A DNA stretch of 64,000 nt from Apostichopus japonicus (GCF_037975245.1 NC_092562.1:19620054-19684053); one strand, 5' to 3'; shown: positions 47,286-58,859, counted from the first letter of the stretch. The notes: a model not told the origin generated them from the letters alone. Translations and numbers: made by a program.

Positions 47286-50200
47286 TACTCCAGTGTCTTC
47301 CTTTGCCTGATGATTCAACAAGTTGCCTGCTTCCTTTACTGAGTCGTCTCGACTCATTTTGTCACTAGCTTAGATCCCTTTTGTCTTTCCTCCCTGCATT
47401 TGATTTGTAAAATATCTTGTGAATCAATTTAATAGTTGACTATCATGGAATCATGCTGAGCTGAATGTCAGCTTCCTAATGACAAGAACAGACTTCAGTA
47501 TGTCTGCTGCTGCTCAGTAAAGTATAGCAAGATAATAACACAACTTATTTCAACGTAATTCAACAATGACAAACGTTTAATATCTAGAAACGTCATGAAT
47601 GTAAATAGTTTCTTCTTTCCAGAACTATAGATGGGTTTATCACATTTTGGTTTTGTTTTTTGCTTTGGCAGCAATGGTAACCAAATTTAGGACATTCAGG
47701 ACAAGCTCTCTTAATGATTACTTAGTACAAAAGACAAACAAATCATACTGCTGATTACCTCAGTTTGTACAGAACTCAGTATTTTTTTCATTATAAAATC
47801 CACACAAGAAATATAAGTGTGACGGCCAAAGTTTTGGCAAGTTTTACGTTGTGTTTGGTTCAATGAATGCATTTCTAACATGTGATGTTTTTTCACATTT
47901 GTTTAAATAACTAAATTTAATATTTTAATATTTAAAATTTTGCTTAGTTTTGGAATGTTGACCTCATTTTAATTTGTCAAAGTATTTAAAGTTTTCTTGA
48001 AACAGTAATGACCTTTCTTTCCTGCTTCTACTTGCATTGTTTATTTATTTATTTATGTATTTATTTGTTCTTTAGACGACATAAACAAGAGTAATGAACA
48101 TTTTTTGGTGTTTCATTCTATGGACCTTTACTTATTCAACATTTCTTTATAAGAAAGTTGAAACAATGCAAGTTAGTACATAACATCTTTTCCAGTTCTT
48201 TTAGCCATTGAAGCAACAACACAAAATGTTAATTATTAACCTTGTGCATTCTAGCAGTTTGAGAACTTGATGAGAAGTACTTCAAACATCTGTAAACATT
48301 TTATTTCAACTTACTGTAAAATGGCCAACAAAGTTGTACCATAGTGTAAAGACATTTAATTAGCCAAACTGACTTTTGTTTTCCTTAGGACAAAAACTCA
48401 TGCACTGTACATAAATACTTGTACAGACCATGTATATACTATAGTTGTGATAAAAAAAGAAGGTATTTATGCAATATTGGAGAATGTTTATTTATGCAAT
48501 GATATAGGTTTAAGTCAACTTATATGTAAAATCATAGAACGGTGTGTATGTGCGTGTGTGTGTGTGTGAGTGTTCTCAAAGATACAAATGTCCAAATTCC
48601 CTTGAAATCAAAACAAAGACAAAGAAACTTACAGCATAATTGCATTACCTCAGTAATGTGACATTGAACCAATTAGTCCATTGAACCAATTAGTTACTGT
48701 CACACTAAAGGAAACTTCAGGGACCTTTCTCGTTGTCCGATGTTGAAGCATTTTAGTGAAGTTTTTATGCAAATTTTCAGGGTTCATTAACTAAAAAGTG
48801 GCTCATTAGTAAGCATGGCACTGAATACTAAAAAAGCAAGATGTTTTGATAAGCAGCTGATAATTTCCAAAGCAATTTTTATTGCGTTTAAGTCATGGAA
48901 AGTGCATCTGCTCGTAGCTATGAGGAAAGCGATAATGATCCTGCCATCATTCAGGGAAAGGTGAGGGAGGGGATTTGAGAGGTTGCAGAGACTGTCAAGT
49001 GATATAGGTAGGAGCAAGTGAGGAAGGAGTAAAGAGTTACATCAAAGTAATATTTTCATATGATCATTCTGGTACAGCATTAGAAGATTGGTTTCAACTG
49101 CAAAGTGCTTTTTTAACTTTTCTTGCTGTAAAATCTGTTATTGTTATCTTTACAAACTTACGAGAGGTTATTAATTGTGTGTCAAGTGTGTTAGAGAGGG
49201 ATCAACAAGCAATAGCTCTTTTAGCTTAATTGTAAATGTGTTAACAATTTATTAAAAAAAAAGTTTTTTCAGTTGATATTTTAATTAGATGCAAGATTAA
49301 AAACCAAAAAAAAATAACAAAATTAATCATTTGGATGCCAAAGTCAAATATCCAAGGCAGTGACACCTCAGCATATTTAGAAAGGTTAAAACAGTGAGCC
49401 TGAGGAAACTATTTACGAACTATATTCTTTGATGAGATATCCAAAAGTATTGTGGCTTATCATACATTTGAATGTAAGAAACATGTTCAAGGAGTATCAC
49501 TGAGAAAATGCTCCTTTTATTGACAAAAAAATGGTTCAGCTTGATATAAACACATAATTTGCAGGTGCAGTGAAGTGTTTTACCATTTGATTGGTCTTTT
49601 GGTTAAAAGGATGTTCGAATAATCATATTTAATAGGAATACCACCTGTTTCTATTTTAAAATTCCCAATGGGTGCAATGGTGTATTTTTGTTGGAGTACT
49701 TGTACAACTGCATGCAAACTTTTGTCACATGTGAATCCTATGGTGGAGAAAAGTAACCATTATTTCCATTCTTGAAGCTTCAAAAGTAGGTCACCATTGC
49801 ATAAATAACAGTTATTGACATGTCATGGACTACTATCTTACCAAGGAACTGGCTACCCACTCCATAGGGGAGCCTTTTTAGCATATTTCCATTTTAGAAG
49901 GTAGGACCAAAACTAATGAAAAAAAAGAAGAAAAAAGACTTGATTCTCTGCCATTGCTCATTCATCCTTTAGTACAGATCTTGTTGCTGCCAATTTAGTA
50001 CATGCAGGCAGATGTGAAATTCCAGTCCAAACAAGTTGAACTGGTTCAATAAGTTACTGTTTGCTGCTCCATGGCCCCACTCATGGCATATCAGTTACAC
50101 TGCTTGCCTTAGTGGTAGTGAGGAGTAGACTGCAAACATCGGTAAGAGATATCAGGTAATAGGCTAGTGTGACCTACTTACTTCCCATGGTGATACAGTG

Positions 50201-50523
50201 AACTGTAAATGGTAATGATAATTGACACAGAAAAAAAAAAGAAAAAAAATATGTTTGTTTTTCTTCCTTTGAAAATTCTTGACCAAACCAGCAAGCATGG
50301 AATCTACAGTTGCAAGTTATTAAATATTGATATTCATGTTTGAGAAGAGCCTAATCTCGGTGGTGCATGAGGAAACATGAAGCAGACACATTATAATAAC
50401 TAAATGTGTCGTTGTCAACGACTCTTGAACTGCTCAGGCACATTTAACATCCATTATTCAAGCTGTTTATCATTTTGGTGCAATACTTGTGTGTTATATC
50501 TGAAACCTAATATGCAAAGAGAT
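47286..50523. other. Intergenic region between convergent genes
   Basis: AT-rich sequence with a (GT)n microsatellite at 48541-48572 and several A or T runs. It may include the end of the SLC4A11-like 3' UTR. No gene, RNA gene or transposon boundary was recognised. Confidence 0.7.
48541..48572 (+). repeat. (GT)n microsatellite
   Basis: Dinucleotide run gtgtgtgtgtgtgt with flanking imperfect units. Confidence 0.85.
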
Positions 50524-50529
50524 TTTATT
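50524..50529 (-). promoter_or_regulatory. Candidate poly(A) signal of the HAUS3-like gene
   Basis: TTTATT on the + strand reads AATAAA on the minus strand, about 320 bases past the HAUS3-like stop codon. It is the first canonical hexamer I noticed downstream of the stop. Confidence 0.45.
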
Positions 50530-50847
50530 GGAGTTGCTGTGAATATGTCTTTGTCTTTCTTTCATGTCTTCCGTTCTTTTTAATTGAAGATTCAAAGTAG
50601 ATTATACTAGAAACATCAGATTCAGCTTTTAGTTTGGAACACAAATATCAAATTTTAAGTAGTCATGATTTCACATGGGTGTGTGAGGAAGCAGGTAGGC
50701 TAGGAGAAGATTTCAAATTAACAACAGTTGTGCTATAAATATAGTTTAAATAATACAATTTACACTTTACACTACTCCGGTAACATCTCATTTACTATTT
50801 ACATATCATATTTTACAGTTTTTTTTAGAGAAGACAAGATTTGAATT

Positions 50848-50976
50848 TTAGGTGACACTGAGTGCTTGCAGTCTGTCCATGATTGCCTTGATTTCTCTCC
50901 TTAGCTGGGCTGGTTGGGTAAAGAAATGAACAAAAAGCTGTCTCTTTCTGGCTTCTAAAGGATCACCTTTCAGAAC
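50848..50976 (-). CDS. HAUS3: HAUS3-like last coding exon
   Basis: The acceptor is ctttgacag. The 43 codons including the stop read VLKGDPLEARKRQLFVHFFT, then QPAQLRREIKAIMDRLQALS and VT, ending in TAA (50850-50848). It matches the human end, where REFYVYFLKDEDYLKDIVENLE occupies the same place. It lies 4.6 kb from the convergent SLC4A11-like stop codon. Confidence 0.88.
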   Translation of the reverse strand, partial: VLKGDPLEARKRQLFVHFFTQPAQLRREIKAIMDRLQALSVT

Positions 50977-53900
50977 CTGTCAAAGAAAAAGAAAAGTTTC
51001 CTCTGATTTTAAAACATTATCTACAACATTGAACTGCAGTAATAACACCTACACTATGGTCTGCGATGATGGAACATTTTGGCAAGTGATCTGGCCAACC
51101 TTATTTTGTTCCCCAATTTGTCCCATCCCCTTCCTCCACTACATAAGATGCAGGTCCCAACACGTAATTCATCATGAAAGGCAATTAACTCATTTAAGAT
51201 GTCTAGGGTAAAACTATCACTTTTCAATATTAAATCAAATTTATATAATAACACTTACATTGACAGTTCAACTATGTGTCCCGCTGAAAGAATCAAATCT
51301 TAATTCTACATTGCTCAATCGAGTAGCTAGATTGTTCTAACGAGAACATAGACCCTTACCTTGAGTTTATTGTTGTATTCACCCATTATTTCCAGAATGG
51401 TCTGCTCCATATTCTCAATCATCTGTTCAAGTTGGGTGATACCATTCTGGATCTGAGGAGGTGTGAGTAATACTTGCACCTCAGGGAGAGCTGTTTTGTC
51501 ATACACTGCTGCTTCACATGCTTTCATGTGCTGCTCACTGTAGACAAAAAAAATGAAAAAGATAGTCAATTCTGCAAAGCACACGCTTTATGATTTTTTT
51601 CAGCATTCTTTTGAGCAGTTGCTTCAACTTTTAAGGACATTGCCAACAATTAAACTTAGTCCACTGTTTTATCTGAACTACAAAGTCCTTATAAATTGAT
51701 AAATATTAAGGCTAATCCTGTTTAATCATGTTAAGTTGTTCTAGGTGTGACATACACAGTGAAGGTGTACTAACTTCATTCACTACTGATGCTTCAACAC
51801 GCGATGTTACAACAAACTGAAATAATGCAGTAGTTGCCTCAACTGTAATTAACATGATCTTAACTTACTATATACGCCTTGATTAGAAACCCCATTCTTT
51901 GTGTGTTTCAATGGAAAATTATTGTGTTTTTCATAGACACACAAAACAATCAACGAACCGCTAGCTTTTCATATCCAATAACAGTTAATAAGCTGCTCTG
52001 TGCTGTGCATTCAAATGATACATTCCATACACAACCAAATGAGTGTAGAACCCAGTGGCATAGGGGGTGTCCCCCTCCCCCTTTGGAAATTGTTTGCATT
52101 TCCAGGTGGCCTCAGATGCAATTTGGTGCAATATAGCACACTTCAACACCCACTCCATTTTGTAAATAATTTTGCATTTTCACCTGGCCTTAGATGCAAT
52201 TTGGTGCTCCAAATGAGATTTTTTTCCCATTTGGAAATGAAAAAGGGGTTTTCTGACTTGCGAAGCGCGGAATGATACTCCCACCCCCCATATTTTTCAC
52301 TGGGGGGGCTAGCACCCCCAGCCCCCAGTTCCTACGCCCTTGGTAGAACCCACTGCACCACCAACCCCCTGACTACTTTATCCCAGGGCCTCCTGCATCC
52401 TTCTCCCTCTGGTACATAGAACAAAGCGACCACTTACAGCATAGATATCCTCTTATCCTGGCTTTCTGACGAGTCTCTCAGTATATCCCGAAGCTTATGA
52501 AGATTACCAGTGAGATGAGATGCATTGTCCAGGATATCTTTGAAGGTCAGGAATAACTGCTGTGTTTCCACAGTGGGTGTAGATTCTGTTAGGGGAGAGA
52601 ATATTAGATCCATCTTAATAAATGACACTGCATATGGCAGAGTTGAAAAAACTATCAGTTCTACAGGGACTCCCTTCGGTTTGTAAGGCAGTCTCAGACT
52701 CTCTTAAGTTTAAGAACCAATCGTCCTACAAATATGATTACTGATTCTTTACTAAGATTTTGACCTGAGTTAGGAATGTGAATAAAATCCACTTCTTTTT
52801 TCAGGCAAGAATTGTATAAAATGCCAAATGTGTTCTGCAGCCCTGAATTTAGTATTACAATTACTGTTACATGGCCCCTATCATCGCAGAGGTGACATTT
52901 GTTCTTGTAAAAACATTCAATATGGATTTTGCCTTAATTCTCCTAAAATTTCACTTATCTCCCTATTTGGATTGAAAATTGTAAATCTCCTTATTTTGGT
53001 GAAAGAGAGGTTTGCAAGTCTGATACAAGACAACAACAAACATAAAGTCTTACATGTTCTTGATTTTTAAAGTACATGATGATTGAACACGTGGAAATTT
53101 TTCACTATTAACTAACAATTATATACTTCATGTGAGGTATATATCAAAATGAGTGGCAGAAATAATGAAGATATGCAATAATTTTTACTAATTTTCAAAA
53201 TATTTCTATACTAAAATATTAAAAGTACTTCATTACTTTGAAGATAGTAGAGAAGAAAAATTCCTTTACTTTACTTCCAGAAGTTGGATTTCTAAAGAAT
53301 TAAAATTCATTAATTTCTTGCTCCTTAAAGTACCTAAAAATATCTACAAGGGTGTAAATAAGTGATATCTTTAAATGACATTTGGTAAAATGCTGTAACT
53401 TTTTAGCTAAATGAGAAAGCTAACATTAAGTCAGTCACTTACAACTGACTGCTTTCAAGTAAAGTGGTAAACCTCATTTTGCTTTTTAACACATCTACAA
53501 ATCAAATAATAATTCCAAAGTTCAACACATTCATCAGCAATTTCTGTTTGACTTTCCTTACAGCAGGAGACCTTATTGACTAAGCTATCTATATAGAAAC
53601 TTGAAAACGGCTCCAAACGTTGATTCTAAACAGCCCAAATAAATATAATAAATATTAAATAAAAATGCAGCAAAAAAATAGTAACTATGAGAAACGTTTC
53701 TTGTGTTTCGTGGCAATAGAACCTATTGAATAAAGCTAGCAACAACTCATTGGCAGACCATTTGAAACTAGCTCCTTCCATATTTGTTTTAACCCACAGC
53801 CAAGAAGTTGTTTACATTACTCAAATAACAAAACACCAAAAAAAGAATAATAAAAAATCCTTGTTTAGTTAAAGGCGCTTCATTGCAGCAGAATACTATC

Positions 53901-56900
53901 CCATAATGATAATTAGATACTTACTAATGACTTGACTAAGATGGTTGATAAAGACATCTCTGCTATTCACAGTGTTACGAGGACTCTTGGGGACAACCAG
54001 ACATGAGTCAGACATCAAATTCTATCACAGAAAAAAAAATAAAGTTAAGTTAGTTATAAATACATTACTTGGCTAGTTCAGTCTTGTGTGGGAGTATTAC
54101 TGCAATGTGATCAACCCATCTATAAAGGGTTTTTACCTAAAGGAGACACTAACCCAACCATTGATCTCTGTGCTAGAGATAATTGTCATGAACAACTCAC
54201 CCCTCCCCCCACCTCCACCCACCCTCCCTCCCCCACCTCCACAGCCAAGGAGACACAAACGCTACCGTTATTATTGGTCTCTGTGCTAGAGATAATTGTC
54301 ATGAACAACTTTCCCAAACAGCTAAGAAACATTGTATGCCATTTGGGAGATCACATGTTTAATATTATCTTTAAACACAAGGCCGAAGACTTGAGAAAGT
54401 CTAAAATATGACATCATTAAGTCACATTATGTTGTCTATTTTCCATACTAGAGGTGGGCTATGCAAATACTGAATATAAAATAATAACACTTTTAACATT
54501 AACTAATCATGACATTGGTTTCAAGAATGTTAACCTTGAAAATATCAAACAAAAACTAAAGAGAAAGTCAAATGTTTCAAATCCCAATCGCACAATGACA
54601 AGGAAATAGTCCTAAATTTACAAGTTTTAATCCGAGTTATCTCAACAAACACCACAAGATTTGTCTTTGTCTTAGCTGTTTGGGGAGTTTTTCATCACAA
54701 AAGTCAAAAATGTTGATCATAATTGGATGAAATATTTACACAATTTATGCATGTGTTCACCATGATCATAGATATTATTGGCCATACTTGTAAACTAGTC
54801 ATCTTGAAGGACAGACAAAGCACGTCTTTAATCTCTGCGCTGGTCAAACGATGGATCTTACCATTCTGGATTGATGATCTCTGTGGTCTTCCTGCAACAT
54901 CTGCTCAATGGTGGAGAGTTCTCTGTGCACCTGGTGATGAGCACGACTCTCGGTTTCATACCCCATCCCTAAGAAATGGTTACGAGCACGCTGGACGACC
55001 AGCTCACGGATCAGCTACAAACAAATAAAACAGAAAAGGAAGGATGTTTAATTTGTGTTTATGCATGACAAATTACCCTATCAACTTATACAAAGAAAAA
55101 ACTCATAAGGGTTAAGCACATTTTTCAAAGTGCACTAGCTGTCTCAAAGACATCACAAGTTTATGGACAGAAAAATATGAAATATGTGCCATTAGTGTTT
55201 CTGAAAAGCCTTTGATGGTGACTCTCTTGTCACTAAATGATTTAACTGTATCCCACACATGCAGTTACTTCATATTAAAGTGAACATACTTCAATCACAG
55301 GATATGTACCACCTATTATAACATAACATAACATGTACCAGCCATCGTTGGCATTAAATCAAGTGATAAACACCTGCTATTATAGCTAAATGGTCATAAT
55401 CTCTGGTCCTCAATCAAGGGATATCAACTATCATAGCAACTCAATCAAGGGATATGCACAAGCTATCTCAATCAAGGGAAATGCACAAGCTATCACAGTA
55501 ACTCAATCAAGGGATATGCACAAGCTATCACAGTGACTCATTCAAGGGATATGCACAAGCTATCATAGTAAGTCAATCAAGGGATATGCACAAGCTATCA
55601 CAGTAACTCAATCAAGGGATATGCACAATCTATCACAGCAACTCAATCAAGGGATATGCACAAGCTATCATAGTAAGTCAATCAAGGGATATGCACAAGT
55701 TATCATAGTAACTCAATCAAGGGATATGCACAAGCTATTATAGCAAGTCAATCAAGGGATATGCACAAGCTATCATAGTAACTCAATCAAGGGATATGCA
55801 CAATCTATCACAGCAACTCAATCAAGGGATATGCACAATCTATCATAGTAAGTCAATCAAGGGATATGCACAAGCTATCATAGTAACTCAATCAAGGGAT
55901 ATGCACAAGCTATTATAGCAAGTCAATCAAGGGATATGCACAAGCTATCGTAGTAACTCAATCAAGGGATATGCACAATCTATCACAGCAAGTCAATCAA
56001 GGGATATGCACAAGCTATCATAGTAACTCAATCAAGGGATATGCACAAGCTATCACAGTGACTCATTCAAGGGATATGCACAAGCTATCATAGTAAGTCA
56101 ATCAAGGGATATGCACAAGCTATCACAGTGACTCATTCAAGGGATATGCACAAGCTATCATAGTAAGTCAATCAAGGGATATGCACAAGCTATCATAGTA
56201 AGTCAATCAAGGGATATGCACAAGCTATCATAGTAACTCAATCAAGGGATATGCACAAGCTATCATAGTAACTCAATCAAGGGATATGCACAAGCTATTA
56301 TAGCAAGTCAATCAAGGGATATGCACAAGCTATCATAGTAACTCAATCAAGGGATATGCACAAGCTATCACAGCAAGTCAATCAAGGGATATGCACAAGC
56401 TATCATAGTAACTCAATCAAGGGATATGCACAAGCTATCACAGTGACTCATTCAAGGGATATGCACAAGCTAACATAGTAAGTCAATCAAGGGATATGCA
56501 CAAGCTATCACAGTGACTCATTCAAGGGATATGCACAAGCTATCATAGTAACTCAATCAAGGGATATGCACAAGCTATCACAGTGACTCATTCAAGGGAT
56601 ATGCACAAGCTATCATAGTAAGTCAATCAAGGGATATGCACAAGCTATCACAGTGACTCATTCAAGGGATATGCACAAGCTATCATAGTAAGTCAATCAA
56701 AGGATATGCACAAGCTATCACAGTGACTCATTCAAGGGATATGCACAAGCTATCATAGTAAGTCAATCAAGGGATATGCACAAGCTATCACAGTGACTCA
56801 TTCAAGGGATATGCACAAGCTATCACAGTGACTCATTCAAGGGATATGCACAAGCTATCATAGTAAGTCAATCAAAGGATATGCACAAGCTATCATAGTA

Positions 56901-58859
56901 AGTCAATCAAGGGATATGCACATATAGCAATTATATCAAGGGATATGCATCAGTTATAATAGCGACTCAATCAAGGGGTTTGTAAAAGCCATTGTATCAA
57001 CTCAGTGAAGGAACAAGCACAAAACATCATAGCACTCGGCCACCAGCAATGCAAAGTTGACTATATTCCATATTGCTTGGTAAACCATTTCTTAAGTAAC
57101 ATGGTGAGCCATTCCTGATGTACCATGGTAAGCCATTCCTGAAGTACCATGGTTAACTGCAGGTTAAGCAAGGGTGATGAAATAACCAACAGCGCAAACA
57201 AAATGACTGTTTTCAAGCTCTTCATGTTTGACGTCAGTTATCGCAATGCGATAACAAGACCGGGAAACATCAGCCTAGACTAGATTTAAGTGACCTATCG
57301 ACGTGTTAAAGCTTCACGGCAATGTTTTACAATCTGCTCAGTAATGACATGGCCACAAACTTGAGGGTCATAGACTAATTTAAAGTTTGATTTGATTGTT
57401 AGCCCTGTATCTGCTTACAGTGTCTTGCTTCGACGTGAAATAATTCTGCCTCAGAATCTTCAGGTTGTAGTCCCCATACAGGATGTGCGTGGCTTGAAGT
57501 TCTAAGTTGACATCCAGCAACTCTGGAATAACCTCTCGCCAGAGGTGTTCCATTTCCCCGGTGACCTTCTGACTCTCGGACTGAACGTCTCGAAGGCGCT
57601 CACTGAGGAGTAAAGAGATGAAGATGTAACGATCATGCTTTTAGCTGATTGGTGACTGAGACACCAAGTATTTATGTCTTTGCATATTCAATGTTCTAAT
57701 TTACATGTGTTTACCATGAATCATATTAAAAGTGCATACCTGCAACATATGAAACCATTCAAAAGTGATGTCTATTCCTGCATGACTTAAGAATAAAGAG
57801 AAGTGCATTGCTAACAGGATACCCATAAATCCAGCAAGATTTCCCGGATCATCATGTATGCGAAAGACTATTACCATAAGTTAATAATATGGGCCAATCT
57901 GTCAATCTTTGACACGTAACAAGCCACAGACCAGTCCATATTGTTTATTTTGCTTATTTTACACCCTAATTTATGATGTAACTATGATGGCTGAGGAACT
58001 TAAAAACGGCTCACTAGGGAATGAAGAGTCAAGGTATAAACTTGATGGGAGTGGAACAAATTTTTAGAAATCCTTCAAGTTCTTTACATAAAACAATGAA
58101 GTTTAATTAACAAGAAATTAAGAATACTAAACATTTCTGACAAATTTGTGGTCAAAAAAAAAAGTTTATAGCCATCCTATTTCAGACAAACTGTCTAAGA
58201 ATTCTAATAACTCTAATAATTCATTTTGGTTTCATTATTCACATTGAAACATTCATAGTCAGTTATGTCAACCAAGTGCTGGAGTCAATACTCTGTAAAA
58301 TTTTACATGACATGACTTTATGTGACTGTTTTGCTGACACTGTACATACTATGAATGAAATTTTATCAGATAACCTTAACCCTAGACTAACTTATCTCTA
58401 TCCTTAGACTGAGATGGGATCAGTGTTACCAGCATTAGCGTTTTTACACTAGATTTAGCGTTTTTAGACTTTTCTGGTGTTCTAATTTGTTGTAATTTTG
58501 TTGATTCTACAGTTATTTTGTTATGATTCTGAGCCATTATGACTTGAAATTTGTTAAATAATCCTAAAACTGTCTATCATATGAATAAATGCAACTTGTG
58601 ATGGAAGGTAATAGGCTACATTACATATGTTCATGAAAATCTATATCTAGCGTTTTCTGGGGTTTTACTTTTGCAAATCTAGCGATTTTTGGCATGTGCT
58701 GCTGGTAACGCTGGATGGGATATCTACCTTAATGCTTTTGTGTTTCCAGGGTAGATATCCTGTGTTGCCTGGATACATTCTTCAGCGTAACGAGAAGCTG
58801 CTTCGACTCTCTTGGCTTCTGCCAAAGCTTTCATGCTGACCTTCTGGCTGTCGGTATAT
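50848..58859 (-). CDS. HAUS3: HAUS3-like augmin subunit, 3' part of gene (7 exons, span)
   Basis: Minus-strand exons in transcript order are 58859-58728, 57602-57419, 55014-54862, 54021-53925, 52585-52438, 51537-51360 and 50976-50848. All junctions are GT-AG with matching phases, giving 1021 nt, about 340 residues and a TAA stop. The protein is charged and helical, as expected for coiled coils. It aligns in order with HAUS3: GDYNLKILRQNYFTSKQDT resembles the D-D-QIAKQDYYTARQ block, SPRNTVNSRDVFINHLSQV resembles the NPRNTIDTKD block, and EVQVLLTPPQIQ resembles the region before the C-terminus. HAUS3 is one of eight augmin subunits that bring gamma-tubulin complexes to spindle microtubules for branching. 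Vertebrate HAUS3 has about 600 residues, so roughly the N-terminal 40% must lie beyond 58.9 kb, mostly outside the window. Identity rests on remembered conserved blocks. Confidence 0.85.
50977..51359 (-). other. HAUS3-like intron, last
   Basis: A 383-base phase-0 intron. The open frames here on both strands are short; nothing else is seen. Confidence 0.8.
51360..51537 (-). CDS. HAUS3: HAUS3-like exon, helical
   Basis: The acceptor is ttgtctacag and the donor is tcaag|gtaagg. It reads (L)EQHMKACEAAVYDKTALPE, then VQVLLTPPQIQNGITQLEQ and MIENMEQTILEIMGEYNNKL. This corresponds to the human LLLSDQELTEQFHKVESQLNK region near the C-terminus. It leaves in phase 0. Confidence 0.87.
51538..52437 (-). 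other. HAUS3-like intron carrying a MITE
   Basis: A 900-base phase-2 intron. About a third of it is the 290-bp element at 52053-52342. The short plus-strand frames (51879-52275) overlap that element. Confidence 0.8.
52053..52342. mobile_element. MITE-like element, 290 bp, 8-bp target duplication
   Basis: The left end cagtggcataggggg and the right end (inverted) caagggcgtaggaactggggg form imperfect terminal inverted repeats. The element is bracketed by identical octamers GTAGAACC at 52045-52052 and 52343-52350. The interior has two related blocks, (c/t)agatgcaatttggtgc at about 52110 and 52190, and no coding frame of substance. The 8-bp duplication and CAGTGG-type terminus fit a non-autonomous hAT-like family. 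Confidence 0.85.
52438..52585 (-). CDS. HAUS3: HAUS3-like exon, helical
   Basis: The acceptor is ccctaacag and the donor is atgct|gtaagt. It reads (K)STPTVETQQLFLTFKDILD, then NASHLTGNLHKLRDILRD and SSESQDKRISM. It enters in phase 1 and leaves in phase 2. A MITE-like element ends 95 bases past its donor (52053-52342), downstream on the minus strand. Confidence 0.85.
52586..53924 (-). other. HAUS3-like intron (1.3 kb)
   Basis: A phase-1 intron, AT-rich; no repeat or gene recognised. Confidence 0.8.
53925..54021 (-). CDS. HAUS3: HAUS3-like exon with PRNTV block
   Basis: The acceptor is ctgtgatag and the donor is catta|gtaagt. It reads NLMSDSCLVVPKSPRNTVNS and then RDVFINHLSQVI. It corresponds to the human segment LTDPSVSQQINPRNTIDTKD. 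It enters in phase 0 and leaves in phase 1. Confidence 0.85.
54022..54861 (-). other. HAUS3-like intron (0.84 kb)
   Basis: A phase-0 intron with a C-rich stretch at 54200-54242. It also carries a short direct duplication (ctctgtgctagagataattgtcatgaacaac at about 54165 and 54280, each seen in two pieces). Nothing coding. Confidence 0.8.
54164..54311 (+). repeat. Short direct duplication, about 115 bp apart
   Basis: ctctgtgctagagataattg followed by tcatgaacaac occurs at 54165-54197 and again at 54279-54310. The C-rich tract and a stretch with no clear features lie between. Confidence 0.75.
54862..55014 (-). CDS. HAUS3: HAUS3-like coiled-coil exon
   Basis: The acceptor is tttgtttgtag and the donor is aatg|gtaaga. 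It is in phase 0 at both ends and encodes 51 residues beginning LIRELVVQRARNHFLGMGYE, with REL STIEQMLQEDHRDHQ later. It lies directly after the SKQDT block, as NQLIKQKASFELLQL does in human HAUS3. The plus-strand open frame over it is a shadow. Confidence 0.85.
55015..57418 (-). other. HAUS3-like intron with 35-bp minisatellite
   Basis: A 2.4-kb phase-0 intron. Over 1.5 kb of it is the array at 55415-56945. The rest has a short catggtaagccattcctga duplication near 57100-57150. Confidence 0.8.
55415..56945 (+). repeat. 35-bp minisatellite, about 43 copies
   Basis: The unit tcaatcaagggatatgcaca plus agctatcatagtaac is repeated at 35-bp spacing. Two subtypes are seen: catagtaagtcaatcaa and cacagtgactcattcaa. 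In the distal half (about 56030-56900) they tend to alternate, producing a 70-bp dimer pattern. Units at both edges are degenerate, as expected for an array that expands centrally. Confidence 0.93.
57419..57602 (-). CDS. HAUS3: HAUS3-like exon with the DYNLKILRQNYFTSKQ block
   Basis: The acceptor is ttactcctcag and the donor is cact|gtaagc. It reads (S)ERLRDVQSESQKVTGEMEH, then LWREVIPELLDVNLELQ and ILYGDYNLKILRQNYFTSKQ. The last block is the best-conserved HAUS3 segment visible (human D-DLQIAKQDYYTARQ). It leaves in phase 0. Confidence 0.88.
58413..58420 (+). repeat. Target-site duplication, left (GATGGGAT)
   Basis: Identical to 58714-58721. Confidence 0.82.
58421..58713. mobile_element. 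MITE-like element, 293 bp, beside a splice donor
   Basis: The left end cagtgttaccagcattagcg and the right end (inverted) cagcgttaccagcagcacat share a 14-base terminal inverted repeat with one mismatch. The flanks are identical octamers GATGGGAT at 58413-58420 and 58714-58721. Short internal motifs (tctagcg or ttagcg followed by tttt) recur inside both ends. There is no coding frame. The 8-bp duplication and CAG terminus fit a non-autonomous hAT-like element. The right duplication occupies HAUS3-like intron positions +7 to +14. Confidence 0.88.
58714..58721 (+). repeat. Target-site duplication, right (GATGGGAT)
   Basis: Identical to 58413-58420; six bases from the HAUS3-like 5' splice site at 58727. 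Confidence 0.82.
58728..58859 (-). CDS. HAUS3: HAUS3-like exon (first seen in window)
   Basis: The acceptor on the minus strand is acgattag and the donor is taag|gtagat. It reads (x)YTDSQKVSMKALAEAKRVEA, then ASRYAEECIQATQDIY and PGNTKAL. It is alanine- and glutamate-rich coiled-coil sequence. It leaves in phase 2, completing a serine codon with the next exon (KALSERLRDV). Its 5' splice site is followed after only six intron bases by the target duplication of a MITE (58421-58713). Confidence 0.8.

Larger units (their letters stand above)
57603..58727 (-). other. HAUS3-like intron with MITE at its donor
   Basis: A 1.1-kb phase-2 intron. The element at 58421-58713 and its target duplications occupy the donor-proximal end. 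The rest is AT-rich and otherwise featureless. Confidence 0.8.
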
